A program made the translations under genes and the position numbers. Below are positions 1 through 6,572 of a stretch of DNA of 27,200 nucleotides, piece by piece. Source of the DNA: Alphaproteobacteria bacterium UBA3002 (lineage in GTDB: Bacteria; Pseudomonadota; Alphaproteobacteria; Rickettsiales; UBA3002); assembly GCA_002346425.1 (NCBI GenBank), contig DDZS01000056.1, forward strand, positions 8,764 to 35,963. Reading direction: 5' to 3'. The notes beneath the pieces are model-generated. The model had not been told where the DNA came from, did not search any database, and was given only the letters and a program-made list of their open reading frames with translations. Positions within the stretch are counted from its first letter, which is position 1; each line of letters starts with the position of its first letter.

Positions 1-42
1 AAGGATTTGCAATCCTCTGCGTAGCCACTCCGCCACCGGGCC
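1..42 (-). tRNA. tRNA-Cys (anticodon GCA), 5' part only
   Basis: Read on the minus strand from position 42, the sequence starts with acceptor strand GGCCCGG, then a D-arm and an anticodon stem-loop with loop TTGCAAA, which puts GCA at the anticodon (Cys). The window edge removes the variable loop, T-arm and 3' acceptor, so full folding and an encoded CCA cannot be checked. The anticodon stem pairs GAGGA with TCCTT (one G-U). Confidence 0.9.
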
Positions 43-69
43 ATCTGCGCGTTAGCGCTTGGCAGTTGA

Positions 70-96
70 AATATAGTGCTGTCAGCGCGCGGTCAA
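70..96 (-). promoter_or_regulatory. candidate promoter of tRNA-Cys
   Basis: On the minus strand, TTGACC (96-91) and TATATT (75-70) are separated by 15 bp and lie just upstream of the tRNA 5' end at 42. The spacer is short, so this is a candidate only. It makes coding use of positions 66-110 on the plus strand less likely, which bears on the start of the next gene. Confidence 0.4.
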
Positions 97-138
97 GCCT
101 TCAATTAGCACAACTCGCACACAAAACGCACTATCGCC

Positions 139-166
139 TTGATTTGCGGCGGTCGATGCGTATGCT
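139..166 (+). promoter_or_regulatory. candidate sigma70 promoter for the pcm-like/tolC operon
   Basis: TTGATT (139-144) and TATGCT (161-166) are 16 bp apart. This predicts a transcript start near 172, a 5' leader of about 17 nt, and a G-rich ribosome site (gggggt) just before ATG 189. It supports the short start chosen for the next gene. Confidence 0.45.
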
Positions 167-188
167 CTCAAAAAAAGTTGGGGGTGCC

Positions 189-860
189 ATGAAAGCCGTT
201 TCTGAAGCGTGCAAGCACATGATCGATGGCCAGCTAGAGCCACGCGCCGTATTATCTGAATCCGTGCTCGGCGCGATGGCGAATGTGCCGCGCGAATCTT
301 TTGTGCCGGAAGGCTGGGCGCATAGCGCGTATCTCGATGAAGCCATGCCGGTATCGCATCACCGTTCTATGTTGCCACCCGCCGTGGCTGGGCATCTGCT
401 GGAAGCCGCACGCCTGAAGCCGGGCGAGAAAGTCTTACTCGTGGGTTCTGTTTGCGGGTATATGGCCGCATTGCTCCACGCGATGGGCATGCGCGTAGAA
501 GTGCTGGAAGAACATGCGGAATTTGCCAGCGCGACGCGCAAGAACCTGCAGCAATTTGGCTATACCGGCATTGAAGTACATTCCGGCGCGATGGATCGCG
601 GCTGGCCACAACATGCGCCCTATCATTGCATTCTGACCAATGGCGCGGTGGATGCGTTACCAGCAAACTGGCGCACGCAGCTAGACCCAATCTCCGGGCG
701 CATCGTGTTTCTTAAAGGCAATTACAGTCGCCCCGGCAGCAATACGCTGCTCTGCGAACTGATGACAGCCCGCGCGGATGGGACCTTACGCGCTTACGGC
801 GAACAACATTACGCCCCAGCGTTGATGCAACAACCACCGCAGGAATATTTTACGCTATGA
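189..860 (+). CDS. protein-L-isoaspartate O-methyltransferase-like protein
   Basis: 223-residue member of the Pcm-like SAM-methyltransferase family that sits before tolC in many alphaproteobacteria. The N-terminal part (AMANVPRESFVPEGW) matches the family signature. A Rossmann-type SAM fold follows, with motif I as VLLVGSVCGYMAA, then VEVLEE, and the post-II region ILTNGAVDALP. Canonical Pcm has a GxGxGY loop at motif I; here it is G-S-V-C-G-Y, so SAM binding or activity may be reduced. The frame is open from 66, but ATG 189 is preferred: it has a G-rich ribosome site, a promoter at 139-166, and gives the usual family length. The stop overlaps the tolC start by 4 bp (ATGA), indicating translational coupling. 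Isoaspartyl repair activity is inferred from family only. Confidence 0.8.
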   Translation: MKAVSEACKHMIDGQLEPRAVLSESVLGAMANVPRESFVPEGWAHSAYLDEAMPVSHHRSMLPPAVAGHLLEAARLKPGEKVLLVGSVCGYMAALLHAMGMRVEVLEEHAEFASATRKNLQQFGYTGIEVHSGAMDRGWPQHAPYHCILTNGAVDALPANWRTQLDPISGRIVFLKGNYSRPGSNTLLCELMTARADGTLRAYGEQHYAPALMQQPPQEYFTL

Positions 861-2506
861 GTTTGAAAACACCCCTTCTCGCTTTAAGTTTAGCCTTACT
901 TTCGACTACCGCCCTCGCGCAGGAAGTGCGCGTGATCCGGATGGACGATACGGAAGAAGCCGCGGCCACGTCACCTGAGGCCAAAACCGAAGCCGCAGCA
1001 GCTGCCGTAACACCGGTGGAACCAATAGCTGAGGTGAAAGACAAACCGATGCCGGCAGCTGCAGCGAAGCCGTTGCCTGCCACCCCGCAAAATGCCGGTA
1101 TCGCCAGCAAATCAATCGATTCCGAATCGCCAACCAGCGATATTCCTGAGCCTCCAAAACCGAAAAGTGCAATTGCGCAAACTTCGGAAACGGCCATGAA
1201 CACCGAAGATTCCATGGCGAAAAACCAAGTCAACGCCTTCCGTCAGGCGCTCGAATCGACCTATAAACAAAACCCGCGCATTCAAACCCAACGTAAAGCG
1301 TTGGAAGAAAGTGACGAACGCGTATCCCAGGCGATTGGCGCGTTTCGCCCGACCATTACCACCGGCTATGCCAAAGGCCGCCAACGCACGCGTTTTGATA
1401 GCAGTGAATGGGAATACAGCGATTCGGAAACCAAAAATATTCAGCTAAGCCAGCCGATATTTCAAGGCGGGCGCAATATCTATACCTATGCCCGCGCGAA
1501 AGATCAGGTGCTTGCCAATCGTCAAACGCTAAGCGCCTTCACCCAAGGCGTGCTGCTGGAGGCCATTGATGCCTATATGGCAGTGGTCGAAGCCGCCGCA
1601 GTGCTGGAGTTGAGCCGCAACAACCAACAAGTTTTACAACGTCAGCTCGATGCGTCGCGCAATCGTTTCGAAGTCGGCGACGTCACGCGGACCGATGTCG
1701 CGCAGTCTGAAGCGCGCTTTGCCCGCGCCCGCTCCGATGTGATCGATTCCGAGGGCAATCTGGAAACAGCGATGGCAACGTTCGAACGCGTCATCGGCTA
1801 TCGCCCGGAATTGCCACTACCCTTACCGCAAAACATGCCTGCTTTACCGAAATCATTGGAAGAAGCGGTCGATGCGGGGATTAAAAATAGCCCCCGCCTG
1901 AAAGCGGCAGAATATACGGTAGACGTCGCTGAAAATGATGTCGGCGTCGCCGCTGCCAGCCTACTACCACAGGTCAGCATTAACGGTATTATGCAACGGG
2001 ACGATGGCGCAGGCGTATTGGGCAGCAGTCAGTTCGACACCGATGAAATCACTTTGAATGTCTCGCTACCGATTTACCAAAATGGTTCGGAATATTCGCA
2101 AGTCCGTGCATCGAAACTGGTGGCGCGCCGCCGGGTTTTCGAGCAGGAGAACACACGGCAAGAATTAGTCGAAGCCGTGGTGGATGCGTGGGAAACTCTG
2201 GAAGCCGCTGTTGCAACGATCAATTCGCAACAAGAACAGGTTCGCGCTGCAGAAGTCGCGTTGGAAGGCGTGCGTCAGGAACAGCAGTATGGGGCGCGGA
2301 CCGTGCTCGATGTGCTCGATGCTGAGCAAGAACTCTTCGTGTCACGGGTGCAACTGGTGCAGGCTCGGCGTCAGCGCTATGTGTCGGCATTCAATTTGTT
2401 ACAGGTCACCGGCTATTTAACACCGGCCAATCTGAATCTGGATGTGGAGCGTTACGATCCGCAAGAACATTATGACGACGTGAAATGGCAATTGATCGGG
2501 TTTTAA
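857..2506 (+). CDS. tolC: TolC family outer-membrane efflux/secretion channel
   Basis: 549 residues. A clear Sec signal peptide (residues 1-22, ending in ALA-Q) is followed by about 95 residues rich in Ala, Glu and Pro (about 23-118) with no expected fold. Then come two outer-membrane-efflux repeats: the first from about 125 (AFRQALESTYKQNPRI, LSQPIFQGGRN, then long helices) and the second from about 340, with LPIYQNGSEYSQVRASK as its strand-helix signature, ending in QVTGYLTPANL. TolC trimers form the outer-membrane duct for RND efflux pumps and type I secretion. The inner-membrane partners are not in this window, so the substrate is unknown. The low-complexity linker is longer than in E. 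coli TolC. The start overlaps the upstream stop, and both genes probably share the promoter at 139-166. Confidence 0.92.
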   Translation: MSLKTPLLALSLALLSTTALAQEVRVIRMDDTEEAAATSPEAKTEAAAAAVTPVEPIAEVKDKPMPAAAAKPLPATPQNAGIASKSIDSESPTSDIPEPPKPKSAIAQTSETAMNTEDSMAKNQVNAFRQALESTYKQNPRIQTQRKALEESDERVSQAIGAFRPTITTGYAKGRQRTRFDSSEWEYSDSETKNIQLSQPIFQGGRNIYTYARAKDQVLANRQTLSAFTQGVLLEAIDAYMAVVEAAAVLELSRNNQQVLQRQLDASRNRFEVGDVTRTDVAQSEARFARARSDVIDSEGNLETAMATFERVIGYRPELPLPLPQNMPALPKSLEEAVDAGIKNSPRLKAAEYTVDVAENDVGVAAASLLPQVSINGIMQRDDGAGVLGSSQFDTDEITLNVSLPIYQNGSEYSQVRASKLVARRRVFEQENTRQELVEAVVDAWETLEAAVATINSQQEQVRAAEVALEGVRQEQQYGARTVLDVLDAEQELFVSRVQLVQARRQRYVSAFNLLQVTGYLTPANLNLDVERYDPQEHYDDVKWQLIGF

Positions 2507-2516
2507 TACCTTATTC

Positions 2517-2535
2517 AGTCTTTCGCATAAAGACT
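2517..2535 (+). other. hairpin after tolC
   Basis: A perfect 7-bp stem (agtcttt / aaagact) with a 5-nt loop lies 10 bp after the tolC stop. No T-run follows, so this is not a classical Rho-independent terminator. It may protect the mRNA 3' end, and it abuts the -35 box of the popZ promoter. Confidence 0.4.
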
Positions 2536-2564
2536 TGCCAGCCCGCTTCGCATTCGTCTATCCT
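2535..2564 (+). promoter_or_regulatory. candidate popZ promoter
   Basis: TTGCCA (2535-2540) and TATCCT (2559-2564) are separated by 18 bp. The predicted start near 2571 gives a 20-nt leader containing AGGAA, a proper Shine-Dalgarno for ATG 2591. Confidence 0.5.
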
Positions 2565-2590
2565 CCACCCAAACAAACAGGCAGGAACGC

Positions 2591-3166
2591 ATGGCTGAGG
2601 CTCAACAAGACCAATCGATGGAAGAAATCCTTCAGTCGATTAAGCGCATTATCGCCGATGAATCAGATGAGGCAGATACCCCTATGGCAGAGGACACCAC
2701 CCCCGCACCGCTCGAATTAACCGATATGGTAGAGGAAGATGGCACGGTCACGAAAATCGAATCGGATGAAACGCTGGCCGCCGCCGCTTCCGATCTCGAA
2801 GAACCCGAAGCCGATATGCCAGATGTGTCAGGCCCCAGCTTGGAAGAGATGATGGCGGAAGATAGCCTGCCCGAGCCAACACCGGCCGAAGCGCCCGCTC
2901 CCAACCCGGCAAAAGCTGATTTGGACGAAGGGCTCGTTTCCGATAACGCGATGCAAGCCAGCATGGCCGCTCTACAATCTCTCACCGGGGAAAAACCAAA
3001 ACCCGCGGCCACATCAACCACTTCCGCGCCTTTCCGTTCCGGCCAGACAGTAGAAGATCTCGTCGTCGAAGCCCTAAAGCCAATGCTGAAAGAATGGCTG
3101 GATGCCAATTTGCCGCAAGTGGTCGAGCGTTTGGTGCAGAAAGAAATCCGCCGCCTTAGCGAGTAA
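2591..3166 (+). CDS. popZ: PopZ-type polar organising protein (DUF2497)
   Basis: 191 residues with the three-part PopZ layout. There is a short N-terminal amphipathic helix (SMEEILQSIKRIIADE, about 9-24), then an acidic, Pro-rich disordered middle (about 25-145), then a conserved C-terminal helical oligomerisation region starting VEDLVVEALKPMLKEWL and ending QKEIRRLSE. In Caulobacter, PopZ forms a polar condensate that anchors ParB-parS and recruits cell-cycle regulators; that role here is inferred. Length is close to Caulobacter PopZ (177 residues). It has its own promoter and Shine-Dalgarno. From memory, valS often follows this gene in alphaproteobacteria; here an unrelated gene follows instead. 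Confidence 0.88.
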   Translation: MAEAQQDQSMEEILQSIKRIIADESDEADTPMAEDTTPAPLELTDMVEEDGTVTKIESDETLAAAASDLEEPEADMPDVSGPSLEEMMAEDSLPEPTPAEAPAPNPAKADLDEGLVSDNAMQASMAALQSLTGEKPKPAATSTTSAPFRSGQTVEDLVVEALKPMLKEWLDANLPQVVERLVQKEIRRLSE

Positions 3167-3171
3167 CCTGT

Positions 3172-3188
3172 GGCGCGCAAGCCGCGCC
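3172..3188 (+). other. GC hairpin after popZ
   Basis: A 6-bp stem ggcgcg / cgcgcc with loop caagc lies just after the popZ stop. No U-tract follows. It could be a weak or Rho-assisted 3' end. Confidence 0.3.
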
Positions 3189-3241
3189 TCAACCTATTTC
3201 ACGCAGTTATCCCCCAAAGGATGTGCGATAAGCACCAGACC

Positions 3242-3250
3242 TGTGGATAA
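3242..3250 (-). promoter_or_regulatory. perfect DnaA box
   Basis: TGTGGATAA is the exact reverse complement of the consensus DnaA box TTATCCACA. It lies 8 bp upstream of the -10 box of the next gene, inside its promoter. A weaker relative, TTATCCCCC, is at 3207-3215 on the plus strand. Nothing else here looks like a replication origin, so regulatory DnaA binding is the more likely role. Confidence 0.55.
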
Positions 3251-3258
3251 ATCTGTGC

Positions 3259-3264
3259 TATTCT
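3259..3264 (+). promoter_or_regulatory. -10 box of a likely leaderless gene
   Basis: TATTCT ends 6 nt before ATG 3271, so transcription should begin at or next to the start codon. The region 17 bp upstream (CAGACC, 3236-3241) is only a half match to a -35 box. No Shine-Dalgarno precedes the ATG. Confidence 0.5.
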
Positions 3265-3270
3265 CTGTGT

Positions 3271-3993
3271 ATGAAATTACGCTATGCAACGGCGTTGATG
3301 GTGCTGGCAACAAGCACTGCATCGCTGGCCCAGGAAGTGTTCGATCCGACGAACCCGTTTAGCCTGCCTCCGTTACCGACGGGGGATGTGGGCTCGCCTC
3401 CGCCATTACCCAACCTGCCCGGCACGCCGCAAACCGATTCAGCTGTGCCTAATCTACCGGGGATCGATGACGATGAAGAATTTCGCTTTTTCCAGCCGGG
3501 CTACCAAAATTCCTCTAATACCGACACTCAAGATGTGATTGTCGAAGAAGCCGAGCCGGTCGATGATAGCGCCGCACAGCCCGTACAACAAACCCGCCGC
3601 ATCGGTCGCCTGCCGGTGATACGCTATAATTACAAACAACAGATCCTGCCACAGCGCATCTATAACCACCAATATGATGTGGAGAACAAACATCTCCCCA
3701 CACGTCGCACGCAAGCCGGTTATGACGATGCCCTGTTTAAGGCAGTCCAGCGCAACGATCTGAACGCCACCCGCGCGATGATCGAGCATGGAGGACGTTC
3801 GCTGCAACTGGTCGATCCGGCCGGTTACAGCCTCGTCGAGATTGCCACGCTGAACCGGGCGCAAGAAGTGCTGCGTTACCTGCTCGCCAAAGGCGCGCCT
3901 TCGGCCCATAGCGGTTATCGCGTCGCCGAAGCGCAAACCCTACACAGCGAAGCCGCGTTAGACGCCGCGCAACGACCTTATTTTCCGCAGTAG
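3271..3993 (+). CDS. secreted Pro-rich protein with ankyrin-like C-terminus
   Basis: 240 residues, function unknown. Residues 1-20 form a Sec signal peptide (cleavage after SLA). A Pro-rich segment follows (about 25-65: PFSLPPLP, GSPPPLPNLPG), then an acidic linker, then a basic stretch (about 105-150). The C-terminal 85 residues read like one to two ankyrin-type repeats: DDALFKAVQRNDLNATRAMIEHGG, then GYSLVEIATLNRAQEVLRYLLAKGA. A periplasmic adaptor role is possible but only inferred. Start choice: ATG 3271 gives an immediate signal peptide and lies 6 nt after a -10 box, so the message is probably leaderless. The promoter contains a perfect DnaA box. Confidence 0.75.
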   Translation: MKLRYATALMVLATSTASLAQEVFDPTNPFSLPPLPTGDVGSPPPLPNLPGTPQTDSAVPNLPGIDDDEEFRFFQPGYQNSSNTDTQDVIVEEAEPVDDSAAQPVQQTRRIGRLPVIRYNYKQQILPQRIYNHQYDVENKHLPTRRTQAGYDDALFKAVQRNDLNATRAMIEHGGRSLQLVDPAGYSLVEIATLNRAQEVLRYLLAKGAPSAHSGYRVAEAQTLHSEAALDAAQRPYFPQ

Positions 3994-4019
3994 TTTTTCC
4001 CGCTCCATCTTTGCCTTCG

Positions 4020-4105
4020 CTAGTGGCCTCCGGTTTTCTACTGAAAACCTACGGCTAGCACTTTCGCGGCTCTTGGCAGGCGCGGACGTACTGTCCGCGC
4101 TTCTT
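4020..4105 (+). repeat. composite palindromic unit, copy A
   Basis: It opens with ctagtggcctccg, then has a hairpin ggttttc / gaaaacc (4032-4049, loop tact), about 30 bp of spacer, and a second hairpin gcgcggac / gtccgcgc (4080-4100, loop gtact), ending in cttctttt. Copy B at 4191-4279 has the same order and spacing. Confidence 0.65.
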
Positions 4106-4115
4106 TTACATCGTC

Positions 4116-4138
4116 ATTGCCGGGCTTGACCCGGCAAT
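4116..4138. repeat. dispersed alphaproteobacterial palindrome
   Basis: A perfect 9-bp inverted repeat, attgccggg (4116-4124) and cccggcaat (4130-4138), with loop cttga. From memory this sequence is a common interspersed extragenic repeat in alphaproteobacteria. It supports the taxonomic reading. Confidence 0.75.
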
Positions 4139-4190
4139 CCAAGTGCGGAGTTAGTGGCCTGAGTTGTTTTCCGCGTTCGCTTAGCGAACG

Positions 4191-4279
4191 CTAGTGGTCT
4201 CCGCAATTCCTGCTGGAATTGCTTCACCTGCGCCTCTCGGCGGCTAATGGCTGGCGCGGACATACTGTCCGCGCTTTTT
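4191..4279 (+). repeat. composite palindromic unit, copy B
   Basis: It opens with ctagtggtctccg (12 of 13 identical to copy A). The first hairpin has a different sequence, gcaattcc / ggaattgc (4203-4222, loop tgct), and the second is nearly identical to copy A: gcgcggac / gtccgcgc (4254-4274, loop atact). The first stems differ in sequence but each is self-complementary. Confidence 0.65.
4254..4279 (+). terminator. terminator-like hairpin with T-run
   Basis: The 8-bp GC-rich stem of copy B is followed directly by ttttt (4275-4279), the form of a Rho-independent terminator. It would insulate ilvD from upstream transcription. Confidence 0.45.
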
Positions 4280-4359
4280 CATAACGCTAGCGACTCGTGA
4301 CTAGCGACTTTCATCTACAATTTTCTTTACACGCCCTCGTGGCGGTGCCAGATAAACAC

Positions 4360-6081
4360 ATGACCAAAACTTACGGAAAATCCCGCCTGCCCAGCCGTCA
4401 TGTGACTGAAGGGCCGGCACGAGCGCCACACCGTTCCTATCTTTATGCGATGGGACTGGGCGAAAAAGAAATTAATCAACCGCTGGTCGGCGTCGCCACA
4501 ACATGGAACGAAGCCGCGCCATGCAACATCGCACTCGGCCGCCAAGCGCAAGTGGCCAAAAAAGGCGTGCATGCGGCAGGTGGCACACCGCGCGAATTTA
4601 CCGCGATTACCGTGACCGACGGTATTGCCATGGGCCACCAAGGCATGAAAAGCTCGCTGGTCAGCCGCGAAGTCATCGCCGATTCGGTCGAACTCACCAT
4701 GCGCGGCCATTGCTACGACGCACTCGTTGGGTTAGCCGGATGCGACAAATCCCTTCCCGGTCTAATGATGGCGATGATCCGCCTGAACGTGCCGAGCGTC
4801 TTTATGTATGGCGGGTCCATCCTCCCAGGCCATTTCAAAGGCAAAGACGTAACCGTGCAAGACGTGTTTGAAGCCGTCGGCCAGCATTCCGCGGGGAATA
4901 TGGATGACGAAGAACTCAAAGCATTAGAACAAGTCGCCTGCCCGTCATCCGGCTCCTGCGGCGGGCAATTTACCGCGAATACTATGGCTTGCGTCTCCGA
5001 AGCGGTTGGTCTTGCCCTGCCCGGTTCCGCTGGTGCGCCCGCGCCTTACGACTCTCGCGATGCGTATGCTTTTGCGTCCGGCGAAGCCGTGATGGAACTT
5101 TTAAAACACAAATTACGCCCACGCGATATCGTGACGCGTAAAGCGCTGGAAAATGCCGCAGCCGTCGTCGCAGCCACCGGAGGCTCAACCAATGGCGCGC
5201 TGCATTTGCCCGCAATGGCACATGAGGCAGGCATCGCATTCGACTTGCACGATGTCGGCGAAATCTTCCATAAAACCCCTTATATTGCCGACCTGAAACC
5301 CGGTGGTAATTTCATCGCAAAAGACCTGTTCCATGTCGGCGGCATCCCCATCGTCATGAAAGCGCTGCTGGAAGGCGGCTATCTACATGGCGACTGCCTG
5401 ACGGTAACCGGAAAAACCATGGAAGAAAATTTACGCGATATCACCTTCCCGACGGATCAGAAAGTGGTCTATCCCGTCTCCAATCCTATCACTAAAACCG
5501 GCGGCGTGGTGACGCTTAAAGGCAATCTCGCGCCTGAAGGAGCGATCGTCAAAGTCGCAGGCATGAAAAATCTTACATTCACCGGACCGGCGCGCGTATT
5601 TGAATGCGAAGAAGATGCTTTCGCTGCCGTTGAAGCACGTCAATATCAGGAAGGCGAAGTGCTGGTCATCCGTAATGAAGGCCCATGTGGCGGCCCCGGC
5701 ATGCGCGAAATGCTGGCGACCACTGCCGCGCTCTATGGTCAGGGCACCGGCGACAAAGTCGCGTTGATTACCGATGGTCGTTTTTCCGGCGCTACGCGCG
5801 GCTTCTGCATTGGCCATGTCGGGCCAGAAGCCGCTATCGGCGGGCCGATTGGGCTGTTGCAGGATGGCGATATGATCACCATTGACGCCGAAAAGCGCAG
5901 CATCGACGTGGACCTGAGCCCAGAAGAACTGATGGCGCGCCGCGACCTGTGGCAACCACGCACGCATGATTATCAATCAGGCACCTTATGGAAATATGCG
6001 CAGACAGTCGGTAGTGCTGAAAAAGGCGCAGTTACGCATCCAGGAGCGATTGCTGAAACACATACCTACGCCGATATTTAA
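4360..6081 (+). CDS. ilvD: dihydroxy-acid dehydratase
   Basis: 573 residues, full length for IlvD. It dehydrates 2,3-dihydroxy-isovalerate and 2,3-dihydroxy-3-methylvalerate, the third common step of valine, isoleucine and leucine synthesis, in the cytosol with an Fe-S cluster and Mg2+. The candidate cluster cysteines are C55 (NEAAPCN), C128 (GCDKSLPG) and C200 (PSSGSCGGQFTANTM). The Mg-binding segment VTDGIAMG and the C-terminal motifs NEGPCGGPGM and DGRFSGATRGFCIGHVGPEA are intact. The frame is open from a GTG at 4297 inside the repeat region; ATG 4360 is chosen because residues after it match the family N-terminus. No good Shine-Dalgarno is visible. The gene stands alone; no other ilv or leu gene is here. 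Confidence 0.97.
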   Translation: MTKTYGKSRLPSRHVTEGPARAPHRSYLYAMGLGEKEINQPLVGVATTWNEAAPCNIALGRQAQVAKKGVHAAGGTPREFTAITVTDGIAMGHQGMKSSLVSREVIADSVELTMRGHCYDALVGLAGCDKSLPGLMMAMIRLNVPSVFMYGGSILPGHFKGKDVTVQDVFEAVGQHSAGNMDDEELKALEQVACPSSGSCGGQFTANTMACVSEAVGLALPGSAGAPAPYDSRDAYAFASGEAVMELLKHKLRPRDIVTRKALENAAAVVAATGGSTNGALHLPAMAHEAGIAFDLHDVGEIFHKTPYIADLKPGGNFIAKDLFHVGGIPIVMKALLEGGYLHGDCLTVTGKTMEENLRDITFPTDQKVVYPVSNPITKTGGVVTLKGNLAPEGAIVKVAGMKNLTFTGPARVFECEEDAFAAVEARQYQEGEVLVIRNEGPCGGPGMREMLATTAALYGQGTGDKVALITDGRFSGATRGFCIGHVGPEAAIGGPIGLLQDGDMITIDAEKRSIDVDLSPEELMARRDLWQPRTHDYQSGTLWKYAQTVGSAEKGAVTHPGAIAETHTYADI

Positions 6082-6144
6082 AAACTTATTGTTTTTTTAT
6101 ATACGCACGTAGTTTTGTGGATTCATTAACAAAGGAGAACGAAC

Positions 6145-6519
6145 ATGCGTTTAGTAATCATCACCGCAGCGGCTCTGCTCGCTGCAGCTTGTAACAACGG
6201 TAAGGGCTACCATGATGGCGTCCATGCAAATCATTGTAAAGATGGCGTGCATTGGAAAAAAGATTGTAAAGCCGACATGCGCTCTGAGCCGTATCACAAG
6301 CAAGACCACAAAAAAGAATATGGTAAATACAGCAAAGACATGCTGACCAACAACATTCGTAAAAATGTGAACCTGCGCTCTGGCCCAGGTACTAACTACC
6401 GTGTTGTTGGCAAAGTAATGCCGGGCGAAAGCGTGGCTGTACACGAATGCCAAGGCAACTGGTGCAAAGTCGAAAAAGACATGAACACCGGTTGGGTAGC
6501 GAAGCGTTTCTTTAAATAA
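6145..6519 (+). CDS. small lipoprotein with SH3b domain
   Basis: 124 residues. The N-terminus is a lipoprotein signal with lipobox LLAAAC, making Cys16 the likely lipidated residue. Residues 22-62 are rich in His, Lys and Cys and contain a tandem motif, DGVHANHCK (24-32) and DGVHWKKDCK (33-42), that could bind a metal. Residues about 73-124 form a bacterial SH3 (SH3_3) domain: NVNLRSGPGTNYRVVGKVM ... NWCKVEK ... GWVAKRFFK. Such domains usually bind peptidoglycan or other envelope ligands. AAAGGAG lies 8 nt before ATG, a strong ribosome site. A terminator follows, so it is probably monocistronic or the end of an ilvD read-through transcript. Confidence 0.85.
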   Translation: MRLVIITAAALLAAACNNGKGYHDGVHANHCKDGVHWKKDCKADMRSEPYHKQDHKKEYGKYSKDMLTNNIRKNVNLRSGPGTNYRVVGKVMPGESVAVHECQGNWCKVEKDMNTGWVAKRFFK

Positions 6520-6537
6520 GACGTAGAGCTTGAAGGC

Positions 6538-6572
6538 AAAAGCCGGGGAGCGTCTGTTTCCCGGCTTTTTTT
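6538..6572 (+). terminator. Rho-independent terminator
   Basis: Stem aaaagccggg (6538-6547) and cccggctttt (6560-6569), followed by a T-run to 6572. It ends the lipoprotein transcript and overlaps the stop codon of the convergent gene. Confidence 0.85.

Larger units (their letters stand above)
3994..4359. repeat. gene-free region built of palindromic repeats
   Basis: No gene is visible in these 366 bp. Two copies of a composite unit are present (4020-4105 and 4191-4279), separated by the dispersed palindrome at 4116-4138 and a hairpin at 4173-4191 (gcgttcgc / gcgaacgc, loop tta). A 9-bp direct repeat ctagcgact occurs at 4287-4295 and 4301-4309. The last 50 bp before ilvD must hold its promoter. 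TTTACA (4326-4331) with GATAAA (4351-4356) is a poor candidate (19-bp spacer). Confidence 0.7.

Noticed and set aside
66..188. Extended N-terminus of the Pcm-like protein from ATG 66
   Set aside because: The 41 extra residues overlap promoter-like sequences for tRNA-Cys and for the operon itself and do not fit the family. ATG 189 has a ribosome site.
3200..3260. Replication origin at the DnaA box
   Set aside because: Only one perfect and one poor box, no AT-rich unwinding region and no dnaA, dnaN or hemE neighbours. A regulatory site is more likely.
4018..4310. CRISPR array in the repeat-rich gap
   Set aside because: Repeats are palindromic composites, only two copies, with no regular spacers and no cas genes.
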